Part shown: positions 1-11,106 of the stretch, piece by piece
Layout of the letters: each line of letters opens with the position of its first letter
Numbering within the stretch: position 1 is the first letter of the stretch
Source of the DNA: Quercus robur
Taxonomy: Eukaryota > Streptophyta > Magnoliopsida > Fagales > Fagaceae
Assembly: GCF_932294415.1 (NCBI RefSeq)
Contig: NC_065538.1
Coordinates: 19,486,667-19,550,666 of the forward strand
Length of the DNA stretch: 64,000 bases
Direction: 5' to 3'
Notes under the pieces: generated by a model
Told to the model about the DNA's origin: nothing
Databases searched by the model: none
What the model saw: the letters and a program-made list of their open reading frames with translations, nothing else
Program-made: the position numbers and the translations under genes

Positions 1-3000
1 CATTTCAATGAATTACGCTTGGCCCATACTTTCAATCTGGCATTATCTTAACAAATTTATATGAACTGAAGAGATCATAGAATTCAATGTCTAGGAAACT
101 TCCTAAATTTAATAAGAAATTAGAAATGTATTTGATATAAAAGTATTTTGTCGATCTCTTGCAAAACTGTAATTGGGCCAAGTTATGTTGTCTGCTAACA
201 TGTACAATTTCCATAGAATCCAATAACGAGCAATTTAATGGTAAAATGAAACTAAAAATTTGAAAGATCGTGTAGTTGGAGAGCAATGTAAAGAAAACAA
301 AATCTTTGTTGTAAGATGTGTCATTGGACGGTGACAAAGGTCAAATAAGACGAAATTCACCATCGGCCAATCATGTACCCACAGGATACATGCGCAACGT
401 ACCTACAAAAAATGGTTCGTAAGTTGGTTTTGTAACTCTTGAGAGGAAAATGGCCCATAAACTGTGCTAAACATGATGCTCTTTCAATAAGAGGCTAAGA
501 GCAAAGATTTCAATATTTTTTCTTGGTCCAAAAAATGTCAAAAGATAACTTTGCTGATCTTTTGTAATAAAGGAATTTTAGACATAAAAGAAGTGATAAA
601 CCGTTTCCTTGTGATGGAATTTTGATTGAATTGCCAATTGTGAGTCTAGATTATGCATTTATGCACTTTAAGTATTTGCACTCCCATGCATGTCCTACAG
701 TGAAGTTATCCTCTTCTAGCAAGTTAACATGAGAGTAGAGTCCTCTCTTCTCCTAATAAGATTTTATCCTATCATCTATTTGCTAAAGGAAAATTGACTT
801 TTTTTGGGGGGCAAATGCTCAAGAGCATTTTGACTTTAAAAAGGGGGAGGGGGTATGGGTATTAAAGTCATTACATAAACAAAAGCTTTTGACGATTTTG
901 GTAATTTCCTACTTCAACTTGTGGTTTGATAAACATATGGAGTTGCACGTAGTGCACTTATTAGACAATCCTTTGAGTCTTTGAAATTCTACATGCAGCT
1001 CTGCTGATATGTGCCAGTTAATATGTACAAAAGTTATAGCAATATCAATAGGCCAAGGTTTAGGAGGCTTTTGGTCAACTTGAGATTGAAAGTTAATAAA
1101 AATTCCCCTAATAGTCTGTATGAAAATATTAATTAAACATATGCTTAAGAATATTAATGTGAATTTGTTTGTTGCACTTTTGAAACTAATAAAAAATACA
1201 AACCAACTCTCTATTTGAAAATTTGTTCTACATGGCATTGTGCATATCCTTATTATGCATTTTGTAAAAAAGAAAAAAGAAAAAAAAAAGGCATTGCCTA
1301 TACTTGATTCATTGTTTTAAGTATTTGGTTGTTGATCCATCTTAACATCTTTTCACATGTTATAGAGAGAACAACGTTGTCAAAATGGGGAAGTTTCTAT
1401 ATCCAAGGGGTTTGAATCAAACTAAAAGGATCTATGAGGTAAAAAGAATTACAAGAAGACGAGATGCTTTGTATGAGTTCCTATTGATTTTCTCATTTTG
1501 TATTATGTAGTTTTTATAATAATAAAAATTATGGATTCTCTGCACATTAGCTAGTTTTCTTGTTTGTAGCTGATTTTTTTTTTTCTTTTTTTCTTTTCTA
1601 CTCTTTTGTTTCATTTCAGTACGTACCCTGTGTATTGGAATTGCAGTGATATTTACCTATCAAAAAAAAGTTATGTAGATTTTATTATTGGGATATGTGT
1701 GGGATAGGATACTTTTTTTTTTTTTTAAATGGCGGATAGGATACCAAAGATTTGCTAAAATTATGATTGATCTGTCTTTAATTAGCAAATTTATTTTATT
1801 CATTTTCATGTAGGGATTGCAATGCTAGATTTTCTCCCAATGTTTCTTTATATAGGTTAAATCTTTGTATCTAGATTTTGTGAGAAAAGCCATCTTCTGT
1901 ACTGCATTTTTGAAACTTTCTTAGATGGTTAAAAGCTGCATGAACTGAGATAATACAATCTCCTTGTGTATTAAATTAATATCTGTCTTAGGATTTTATG
2001 GAATGCAATTAGGAAGCATACCACCTCCAACCCACCCACCCCCGCCTCACCAAATTATCTTTTAAGATTTTTAAAGTCTTGAACTGCCTTGTCATGTTGA
2101 TTGATGTACTCAGAAAATGTGGTGTTAGGAGTTTTTTTTTTCTTCACTAGTTGCAAGTTGCAACTATGAGTTGAAAGAAATTCTAGTTTTTTTTTTTATA
2201 ACTTTTCTAATCTTATAATTAGATATGGAAGTATGAATTGAAAGTAATTGTCGTTTTTTTTTTGTTCAACGACGGGCAGTATTACAAAGTCATTCCTAAA
2301 CATGTAATGGAATCAAAACATGCCAATTGCGAAGTTTGCTCATATAACAAGTCTGAGTTATTTATATGTATAAGATTATAGAGTCCGAGTTTGATTCTTA
2401 CTTCCAGTAAACAAAAAAGGTGCATGTGTGAGAGAAGATCAACTATATTTACATAAATACGTGTAAAATGAAAGTATTTCCTTCAATAACAAAATATGTA
2501 GAGATACATGATAAATGTTCTAGCACTCACAAATTGGATATGGCTAGTAACAAATAAAATGTTGAGGTTAGACCACTGTCGGGGGATGTTTTTGCATCAA
2601 GGGCTGAAATGCTAGAATGAGCCCAAAACTCTTTTTGGTTCTTTAAAATGATTATTTTTGGAAAGCCAAGCTCAAAATTTCTAATGTGTGATAAACAAAG
2701 GCTATTGGTGATTTAGAAAGAGAATCAAAATTAGAATGACAAAAATGTAGAAATAATGCTTAGAACATCAGGTATGGTATTTTCCTCCTAAGACAGCAAT
2801 AGGAATTTGAGAGAGGTGGTGAAGGAGAGAGAAGACTCTTTGGTACCAATATTTTTACCCTTAAGCCTTAGAATGTCGTTTTACTCTTTGCTGGCTGAAT
2901 AAGTTGTTAGTCTGAAGTTATGGTTTTTGAGCCAAATGTGGCTTGCTCATTTTGAATTAATGAGAGGGTTTTATGCCAGCCTCAAGGTGCTGCTAAGTAC

Positions 3001-4627
3001 TACTTTTTGGTTAATGGATGAGGCTTTTATCTCCCAGGATTGATGCTAATTTGGTGTTTTTGTTTGGATTGCTTTTGTTTAGGGAAGAGATTGGTTTGCT
3101 TTTTGCATGGTTAGGAAATAATTTGACTAAACTCCATTGGTTGTTTTTCCCCCCCTTTTTTTAGGTCCTTGGGAGGTGCACTTAGTGGCAGTATGCAGCC
3201 AAGTTCAGCTAAGGGATCAGGCATGCTCTAGGGGCTAAAATTTGCTTGGTCAAAAAGTTCAGCTATAGACAGAAGAGATAGTGGCCACTATTTGGGTGAA
3301 AATTTCGGATACTAGACCTTTCCATGAGTTTTAGGTGCTACTAGCATCCCTAGCCCACTAAGCAGCACACATATCTTGGATTCGTGCAAAAGGTCCACAA
3401 AGGTCCACACCTCTCAAATCCCTATCACATGCATGGGCTTGGGCAGTGTTTTTTTTTTTTTTTTGGATGATTAAAAGAGACTCCATATTAGAAATGTCTG
3501 TCTACTCTTTGAGGCCCATAAAGAGGCTAGACTTGTAGAAAATTTGTCGTGAAAATGACCATCTACAAATATTTAGAGTAAAAAGCAACGTTTATTGCAC
3601 ACATTACCCAAAACAATTGATAAGGTGACTTTAAGTCACGATTTCGAAAAAGTGAGGACCATATGATGGTAACACTTTATAAGATCTAACAACTTGTGTT
3701 ACACAAATTGTAAGTTTAATGTAACAGAATCACTGATTTCTGGCCGTATATAAGGTAATTGTTGGATGGCCATGTTTATTGTTAACATGCATGAACCAAG
3801 AAGGGACCATGTAAGAATTTACCCTATAACACCCCCACCCCCACCCCAAGAAAGAAAAAACAGGGGAAAAGGTTTGTAGAAAAAGAGCATTTGGGCCAAC
3901 CCATAAGAAAACCTTGAAGGGTTGTATGTAGCCTGTGTTTGATTAACTTGTTTTGAGAATTAATTCTCAAAATTGATTTTCTATGTTTTCCCAACCCAAG
4001 AAAATGATCCGAACTGTTTGGAAATTTGTTTCTCAAAAATTTCCCCCCCTTTTTGGAATAAACCATCACAACCAGAAACACTCAAGAGCCACCCATTCCC
4101 ACCCAAAGTCACCACCACCATTGTGAACCCCCCCATCCACCCATAGAATCCACCCCGGCCGGTAGCCAAAAAAATAAATGTTGATTTGAGAATCCACACC
4201 AACTTGCTCTTCACTGATATAAAATAAGTGGGGTACCAAACACACTCCAAGGTTTCAAATCACTTTTACTACATAACCCTGGAAGGTATAAGAGATAGGA
4301 AAATCTGAACCCACTGGAGAAACCCATAGGGAATGGCTAAAATTAAGAAATTGTCAAAAGGTCCCAGAGAAGAAAGATGTATAACACTTTGGATTAACCC
4401 AAAAAATCTGGTAAGGTAACTAAAACATTAGTCCACACAACATATATAGACGGTGAAACCGTGAAAGAGCATCTAAGCATATAGAGATATACATCTGGAT
4501 CTTCCAAGTAATAGGGCTTTATAAAGGTTTAAAGTGAGAAATATCTACTAGTAGTTAGCAAAGATGAGGAAACTCAAATATATACTCCAAAGAGAGAAAT
4601 CCATGCAAAAGCTTTTGGGAGACTAAA
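1..4627. other. Intergenic DNA, no gene recognised
   Basis: Only short open frames occur, and none reads like a known protein family. The stretch is AT-rich with scattered A/T runs. The GC-rich patch around 4,070-4,180 gives two overlapping minus-strand frames of low complexity, which look like chance. I see no RNA gene and no clear transposon ends here. Confidence 0.6.
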
Positions 4628-4812
4628 TGTACGTTTGGATACAACTTATTTTGCTGAAAACTAAAAACTGAAAAATGAAAACAATAAGAAAATAATTTTT
4701 TTTACTGTTTATTACTGTTCATTGGCCTAAATTCACGTTCATGACCAATGAACAATGCATAACACGCTGGTTAAAAAAAAAAAAAAAAAAAAAAAAGCCC
4801 CAAACGCAATCG
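4628..4812. mobile_element. Possible hAT-like MITE
   Basis: The left edge reads TACGTTTGGATAC and the right edge CCCCAAACGCAATCG, which are imperfect inverted copies of a CGTTTGG-type end common in small plant hAT elements. Between them is non-coding DNA with a short inverted pair (GTTCATTGG and CCAATGAAC) and a long A run at 4,772-4,796. I could not find a convincing 8-bp target duplication, so the limits are approximate. Confidence 0.35.
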
Positions 4813-4940
4813 TGGACATAAATCCAAAGTGATCTTAAATGTTTTTTAATAGATAAATAGTAGGGAAGGGATGGTGGGGCATCTAACACTATAGGGTGTG
4901 TTACTATTACTATACTATCACTTAAACCCATTTAGGAGAC

Positions 4941-5519
4941 TCAATTGCCAATGGTGAGATCATTCATCTCCCTTGTGATTGCTGAAATGCAACTTGAACT
5001 CCTAGCAATCCCACCCTTCTTTAGCCCTCCTTTGTCTCTAGGACTAATAGACTTGGCCCTCACTCCTCTCCCTTCCAATTTGCTCTTCTTCAGCAATTCT
5101 CTCATGGCCTCAGCTTGGAACAAAACTGGATAAGCCCTACCACACTTGTTAAACCTAGCACAGGCACTCGTATGTGCATTCAAAGCCTCTTCTCCCTTCC
5201 CTCCATTCTTCTCCACCTCTTCCTTCACTGCTTCAGCACACAGCCCACATATCCACTTCCCGGAGAACTTGCTTCGCACCTTCTCAATGTACTCCGGCGT
5301 GCACTCCTCGCACATGCCACAGCACTCGCACCTTGCATCTTGAACCTCAGATATTGGTGGGAGTGTTAACTCGTCAATCACTTCTTTGCTAAGTTCGAAT
5401 GAAATATCTGAAACAGTTCTTTGAAGGCTATCGGATGACAGTCTTGTTGGCTGGGAGATGCTGTTGCTCCTAGTGTAAGAGCTAGCAATAGTCTCTCCAT
5501 GTGGTGCCATGATGAACAA
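4941..5519 (-). CDS. DUF1677 family protein
   Basis: A single-exon gene of 192 residues, or 189 if the second methionine (MAPHGET, start at 5,510) is used. The second start looks more natural because the family usually begins shortly before a Ser/Thr-rich stretch. Residues 55-150 hold the DUF1677 core: a Cys-rich block (RCECCGMCEECTPEYI; Cys 64, 66, 67, 70, 73), then GKWICGLC with Cys 91 and 94, then a segment around ARFNK. The C-terminal third is basic and Ser-rich. The paired cysteines suggest metal binding, but the family's biochemical role is unknown. Length and intronless structure fit plant homologues. It stands alone, with a TATA box about 110 bp upstream. Confidence 0.9.
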   Translation of the reverse strand: MFIMAPHGETIASSYTRSNSISQPTRLSSDSLQRTVSDISFELSKEVIDELTLPPISEVQDARCECCGMCEECTPEYIEKVRSKFSGKWICGLCAEAVKEEVEKNGGKGEEALNAHTSACARFNKCGRAYPVLFQAEAMRELLKKSKLEGRGVRAKSISPRDKGGLKKGGIARSSSCISAITREMNDLTIGN

Positions 5520-5626
5520 TACAATAACTTTCTTAAAGTTGCAAAAAGATCACTTAATAAGAGTGATTGAAATGACTTTGAGTTTTGAAGACTATCTGAT
5601 AATGGAAGATAGAAATTACAGCACTC

Positions 5627-5635
5627 TTATTTATA
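5627..5635 (-). promoter_or_regulatory. TATA box of the DUF1677 gene
   Basis: On the minus strand this reads TATAAATAA, a near-perfect plant TATA box. It lies about 108-117 bp upstream of the candidate start codons, which leaves room for a 5' UTR of 70-90 bp. Confidence 0.6.
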
Positions 5636-6135
5636 CTAGTGCAGTAGTGTTCCTAGTCGACTTACCAGTGACTTTATTATGTGGATCTTGGAAACACACA
5701 TGTGACATGTCAAATTAAAGATTAAGCGTGAACAGTCATGAACATGCTAGTGTTTTCAGATAAGTTTGGATTGGAAAGCAAGTTGTTCTCTTTTTAATCG
5801 GTTTTTATTAATTGATTTATTTAATTTTTGAAGTTCGAAATAAATAATAATTAACTATGCATGTAATTTTGGGACGGCGGCCAACTGCTTTTTGGCCCCC
5901 TTTTTTTTGTACTAAGGTTGGTTGTGAATCCATGAATGTGTTAAGGTATTTTTGCTTATTCACTTTTCTTTTCTCTTCTATTGGATAATAATAACATGAC
6001 GGGTGTGGCTCTCCATAACTGTACCGTGCATGGCTCTGCTTTTATATATTTGCAGTTGGTTCATCAATGAACTGCTACTGCATGCATTATCAACTACAAC
6101 TACACTTGCTCACGTCCTTAATCAGGTGATGCAAC

Positions 6136-6563
6136 AATGACGGTTTTAGAAATTTTTCTTAAGGTGTTTTTTAAGAAGCATAAATTATACAATTTAATAA
6201 AAAAAGAAATTCATATATTAACAACAACAACAATAAAAAAAAACATACAAATACATAAAGTTTACAATTGTGCCTTTTACGAGGTTTTCATATTTTGAAA
6301 TCGATGCATAATAGTTTCATTATTAATGCTACAAGCTACATTTCTTTCAATGTACATAACCCAGCAATTATTTATCCACTGAATGTTAAACAAATTATGG
6401 AACAAAATTTAATTTTATTAACATAAAAAAAACTTAGTGTTCTCAAAATTTTTTTTTGAAGGATAGACTAATAAACTTTTTTTTTAAATATTATATATAA
6501 AAAAAAAAATTTCAGGTCAGGGTGGTCCTGGGACCACCCTGCCCTTGAGGTGGCACCGCCCGT
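6136..6563. mobile_element. Non-autonomous hAT-like element
   Basis: The left end (AATGACGGTTTTAGAAATTT) and the right end (GGTGGCACCGCCCG, read inverted) resemble the degenerate GGCGGAGCCA-type ends of a common plant hAT group. The flanks are GATGCAAC on the left (6,128-6,135) and GATGCAGC on the right (6,564-6,571), an 8-bp duplication with one mismatch, as expected for hAT. The interior is AT-rich and non-coding. Confidence 0.5.
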
Positions 6564-8584
6564 GATGCAGCAATAGGAAAAGAAAATATTCCTTTTTTGA
6601 AAAAAAAAAAAGGGTAAAATATTAAATGGTCCAAATGAAATCTGGCTTGCGTTCACGTGTGTGGCAACCCTAGCGACACAAACCGTATGTTAGGGCAAAA
6701 CATGAAAAAGAAAAAAGAAGAACACATCCATAACCCCAAGCTATTCACGAGCAAATGACTCATCCGTGAGAGTGAAATTGAGGTTCTTAAAGTTGGGTAT
6801 CACAAGAAGTTAATAATAAAAACTAAGTTAACGTGTATTTTTTTTTTAGTAATAATCATGATAGGGAGCTTTTGTACATACATCGTCCAACTAGCAAATA
6901 TGTACCCATACACTCGGCCGACATGTTCTCCTCGTCAGACATGTACACCAATCAAGTGATCAAACTATGCCACATGAGTCGTCCGATACCTTGTACTCGT
7001 CTGTCATACATGCCTAAGTGGCTGACTAAACTACCTCAAGAGCAATTGATGATATGAGTCAAATCATCTGTCACTTATAGTTTCAGACGAGTAAAGATAT
7101 ACTTAACTCTTCGAAACTAACTACACATTCTACTTTGTCTACTCACATATAAAAACCGCTACACTAGTCATTTTACGACCCCGCATTAACTAAGTATGGG
7201 GACATTGAACCCAATGATTTTACGACCCCGCATTAACTCACAATTTCCATTACAATGATATTTACATTCCAGCAAATGTTGTTAGTCTAGACTCGTATAT
7301 AAACACCAAGATATCACAATTTTAAAGGTATGCAGAAAACACAATTTTTGAAATTTTACATTTTTAGAATTCTTGAAGATCATTGGTGTTACACCGATGC
7401 ACTCCGTAGGTATTTTTCTCTTCAAGTTTTCTGACGCCGCAGGTTCAGACAATTGACTTATTGACAAAATGGTCAAGTTACAACAAAGTAAAAAATGGAA
7501 ATATTAAAATTTGTGAATTATTATGGGTCTGTTTGGTACGTGTGTTTAAATAATAGTTTTCAGTTTTTTTGGAAATATGTGTGGATGAAAAAGTATATGA
7601 AAATACGTGTAATATTATTTAAAAACTAAAAACATGTAGTATTTAAATACATGTACAAAAAATACTCTACATTTCTTGGTCGATTGACATGCATGGAGAC
7701 AGACAAATTAGCAAAGCAAAGAGACAGGCAACATTTTAATTGCTATATTTGTCAAGGTGGGCTCACCACTCACCGAATTTGCTGGGCCAATATTGGGCTA
7801 GTGAAAAATTGGCATAGTTTCATGGACCTACAGCCTTGACACATGCATGTTGCCCGGTTCTAAACTAGATTCTGCCAGCCTGCCAGGCCATAGCTTTATA
7901 TATCCATGTGCATTTGTAATTTGTGGATTCGACAACTCCACCACTTCCAAAAAAGAAAAAATGTTTTCCACTTTTTTTTTCACATTTTATTGAGTTGTTT
8001 CATTGTAAAATTTGGTCAAACTTAAAAATAGTTTGTGTTGACCGTAAAATTTTTTGTGAAATTTTGTAATACATTTTATCAACAAAAATCTAGTAGAATA
8101 TTTTACAAAAACACACATTGGCTCCTCCCATCCGGTGGCTAGAACCATCAATCCGGTGGCTAGAGCCATTAATGGTGACTATGAGGCATTAATTTTGGTG
8201 ATTTGTGCTCGACAAAATTGTATATCATACAAAGTTGTACTTGAAATTTTTTTACTAAATATATATTTTATTTTACTTTTGAAAACATTTTACAACGAAA
8301 TAAATGGAGAAGTGGAGAAGGTACAACATAAAATACAAAGGTGATATAAAATAAAGTGAAACAAATAGAGCTCTGGAGAAGGTACCCAAAAAAAAAAAAA
8401 ACAAGGGTAATACAAAATAATCCTATCACAAGCCTCTAGAACATGTCTTACTAGTTTTTAATTTTTATAGAGCAGTGGCGGTTGCTACCTCTATTTATGG
8501 CATATGTCATCTCTTAGCTTCCCCAAAAAAGAAATTAAAAGAAAAAAGGATGGCAAAATTAATGTACTTGAAAGCTTGGGATGA
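6564..8584. other. Intergenic DNA
   Basis: No coding region is recognised. Two nearby copies of TTTTACGACCCCGCATTAACT (about 7,171 and 7,213) form a short direct repeat, and GGTGGCTAGA-CCAT-AAT is repeated at 8,133-8,172. No complete transposon could be delimited. Confidence 0.5.
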
Positions 8585-8593
8585 TATTTGTAA

Positions 8594-8778
8594 GAGAAAT
8601 GCTAACAGATGCCCTTAAGGTAATAGTTAATAATTCATTTAAATAAAGTTTTTATGGGAAAAAAAAATAAAACAATTAATATTTTGACAGCTTTTTTCAT
8701 TTTTCATAAAAGTTGTGTCAAAACTTTCTTAAAATGGATTGTTAACCATTGCCCTAAAGGTAGCCGTTAGCATGACCA
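8594..8778. mobile_element. 185-bp Mutator-like MITE, copy 1
   Basis: This short non-coding element has inverted ends of the form G-G-AATGCTAAC and GTTAGCAT-ACC. It is flanked by a perfect 9-bp direct repeat TATTTGTAA at 8,585-8,593 and 8,779-8,787, the size made by Mutator transposases. A second copy lies at 52,921-53,107 and shares the internal motifs TTTTTATGGGAAAA, TTTTGACAG and ATTGTTAAC, which supports one family. Confidence 0.8.
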
Positions 8779-8897
8779 TATTTGTAAACTCCAAAAACCA
8801 CATTTTAACCTAGCCAAAAATAAAAACCCATGTCTTATTAAAAAAAAAAGAAGGAAATCCATACATTTCTACTATGTTCTGCTGTCGCCCATACCTC

Positions 8898-9500
8898 GGT
8901 CTAGGGGTGTTCACCAAACCGCAAAAATCACACCAAAACCGCCTGCAAAATGGCATAACTGCACCACACCACATGGTGTAGTGCACTTTGCGGTTTTATA
9001 ATAAGAAAACCACACTGCATTCTCTCTATATATTAATATATTTATTTATTTTTAATATTAAATATATTTTTAATATTATAATAACCCTAGTTTTTTTCAA
9101 AAAAAAAAAAAAGTTTGATAACCTTAGCAAGTATTAACTAGGAAAGTCAGTCAAAAATAAAGAAAAACTAACTTAATAGTTTAAAACTTGGCTCAAAATA
9201 AAGGAAAAAAAAATTAGTTTTGGGCTAGGCAGAAAAAGACCGAAATTTGAAAAATATATCGACTTCAAATCATTCAAACCACATTTTATACACCGCACCG
9301 CATATGTGACTACAAAATGAGGTGCGGTGTGGTTATGGTTTTAGATAAACTCCAAACCGAACCATACTTCACCGCATCACACATGTGACCACAAAAATAA
9401 GGTGTGGTACAGTTATAGTTTTGGCTAAACTGCACCACAAAGTGTGGTGCTAAAAATGGCCCAAAACTGCACCGAACCGCACATCGAACACCCCTTGACC
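8898..9500. mobile_element. hAT-like element with subterminal repeats
   Basis: The ends match as a 15-bp inverted repeat with one difference: GGTCTAGGGGTGTTC on the left and GAACACCCCTTGACC on the right. The AGGGGTGTTC end is typical of a plant hAT group. Many copies of CCGCACCGCA and of its complement TGCGGTGTGG lie inside near both ends, as hAT subterminal transposase-binding repeats do. There is no coding capacity, and no clean 8-bp target duplication is visible. Confidence 0.6.
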
Positions 9501-9754
9501 ACAAGAGAGATATCAAGAAGTGTGGTGTTCCTTCAACAAAGGATGATCAAGTTTTGTTCCAAAAACCAAGCATTGACAAATCTTTTCTTTTCAAGAATGA
9601 ATGAAAGTCCACTTTTTCTTTTCCTTTTCTCTTTGAAGATACAATTTTCAAATATTTTGGCCCATTGCATTTCGGATTCATGCTCAATTGTGTTCACAAC
9701 TTAGTTTCATTATTTTTGCATTCCATATGTTTGGTAAATTGTCCCAATGAATAA

Positions 9755-9894
9755 GGGACCTATTTGGTAACATTGTTTAAATAACAATTTTTGTTATTTA
9801 AATAATACAATACATATTTTTACAACATTTTTTATCAACACATATTTTTACAATACTTAAACAATATTACTAATATAATGTTACCAAACGGGTG
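9755..9894. mobile_element. Small hAT-like MITE
   Basis: The left end CTATTTGGTAACATTGTTTA and the right end, inverted, CCGTTTGGTAACATTATATT are matching inverted repeats. The CGTTTGGTAAC end is common in plant hAT MITEs. The middle is AT-rich and non-coding. No target duplication was found. Confidence 0.4.
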
Positions 9895-10048
9895 ATATCT
9901 TAAGAATTTGGGTTTGGAGCCTATAGACCCATTCTGCCATTCATAAAACTTGCTTCTTCTTTTTGCGTTGTTTACTTGACATCTAAACATCGTTGGCACC
10001 GCCAAGTCACCCAAACAAAGGGATGTTATCATGTTAACGAAAGTTACG

Positions 10049-10057
10049 AAACTCAAC
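10049..10057. repeat. 9-bp target site duplication, left copy
   Basis: AAACTCAAC here is repeated exactly at 24,469-24,477, just outside the other end of the 14.4-kb element. Nine base pairs is the usual duplication size for Mutator-type transposition. Confidence 0.93.
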
Positions 10058-10269
10058 GGCGAAAATGGCCAATTGGCCTTAAAAACCAAACTATCTAGTT
10101 AGTAGGCGAGAATTAGAAACTTATTTGGTTAATAGCATCTCGAGTCTCTAAGGCTCGATTTTGGTCTCAAAATCGAGCCTTTAAGCCTCGATTTTCATGT
10201 GTGATCTGGCCTGCACACGCTGGAATGGTCCAGCTGGAAATCGAGTCTCTTAGACTCGATTTCCACGTG
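10058..10269 (+). repeat. Left terminal inverted repeat of the MULE
   Basis: These 212 bp match 24,257-24,468 in reverse with eight substitutions. The TIR is itself built of short palindromes such as GCTCGATTTT...AAAATCGAGC and AAATCGAGTC...GACTCGATTT. The same AATCGAG/CTCGATT core recurs in the internal array near 18.5-19.3 kb, so it may be the transposase-binding unit (inference). Confidence 0.93.
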
Positions 10270-10618
10270 TATTCCAACCGGAAATCGAGTCTTAGAGACT
10301 CGGTTTCCAATTGGGCTTTTTCAAAATTAACGTTCTCACTCTCTCACCCTCAGTCTTACATCTTCATTTCCCACACTCACAGAACTCTCTCATTCTCTCA
10401 TTTTCTCTCTATCTCTCACACGGCCTCTCACATTCACACACGCTCACACACACAAAGAACCCCGCCGGCGTCGACGAGCAGAGCCCAGCCCAGCCCAGCG
10501 ACGACGCCGACGAGGCTGAGCCCAGCCATCTGCTCCTCTCCTCATCTGATCCTTTATCCTTTTCTCCCTCTCTCTCATTACCACCCCCATACCCATTCAT
10601 TTTTCCTCACCATACCCA

Positions 10619-10845
10619 TACCCATTCCGATTTTGGTTGGTAAGTTATTTATATGATTTTTTGTTTTGATTAATGTGAAATTTTGGGTTTGGATTTGGAT
10701 ACTTAACATCTAGGTTATTTATTTAATTTTCAGTTTTGATTTTTGTGAAATTTGGGTTTGGATTTTGTGGTAGATACTTTATTTAATTTTTATTTTATGA
10801 TTTTTATGAAATTTGGGTTTGGATTTGGTGAGTGCAGATGACATT
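10619..10845 (+). repeat. 227-bp direct repeat, copy 1
   Basis: It runs from TACCCATTCCGATTTTG to GCAGATGACATT and matches 10,880-11,106 base for base apart from a few substitutions, with no length change. A 34-bp spacer separates the copies. Each copy carries one donor (GTAAGT) and one acceptor (GTGCAG). Confidence 0.9.
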
Positions 10846-10879
10846 CAACTCTCTTTGGCTGAAGTCAAATTTGCTTGGT

Positions 10880-11106
10880 TACCCATTCCGATTTTGCTTG
10901 GTAAGTTATTTATTTGATTTTTTGTTTTGATTATTGTGAAATTTTGGGTTTGGATTTGGATACTTAACATTTAGGTTATTTATTTAATTTTCAGTTTTGA
11001 TTTTTGTGAAATTTGGGTTTGGATTTTGTGGTAGATACTTTATTTAATTTTTATGTTATGATTTTTATGAAATTTGGGTTTGGATTTGGTGAGTGCAGAT
11101 GACATT
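10880..11106 (+). repeat. 227-bp direct repeat, copy 2
   Basis: Second copy of the splice-site-bearing segment. The equal length and few differences suggest a recent local duplication inside the MULE. Confidence 0.9.

Larger units (their letters stand above)
10320..11106 (+). promoter_or_regulatory. Probable leader (5' UTR exons and introns) of a MULE transcript
   Basis: A CT-rich then GC-rich stretch (10,340-10,540) is followed by TTGGTTG|GTAAGT at about 10,640 and GAGTGCAG|ATGACATT at about 10,840, good donor and acceptor sites. A 227-bp segment (10,619-10,845) is repeated at 10,880-11,106, so the donor-intron-acceptor cassette is present twice. No long reading frame runs through it. A leader for the downstream PMD gene, whose first coding exon is preceded by an acceptor (TTGTGCAG at 14,108-14,115), is the simplest reading. 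Confidence 0.45.

Noticed and set aside
7520-7655. GGTCTGTTTGGTACGTGTG as one end of a hAT-like MITE
   Set aside because: No matching inverted end or target duplication could be found on the other side.
10201-10656. Ser/His/Pro-rich frames as a coding gene at the left end of the MULE
   Set aside because: They come from CT- and CA-rich leader sequence; two overlapping frames are equally open and neither resembles a protein family.
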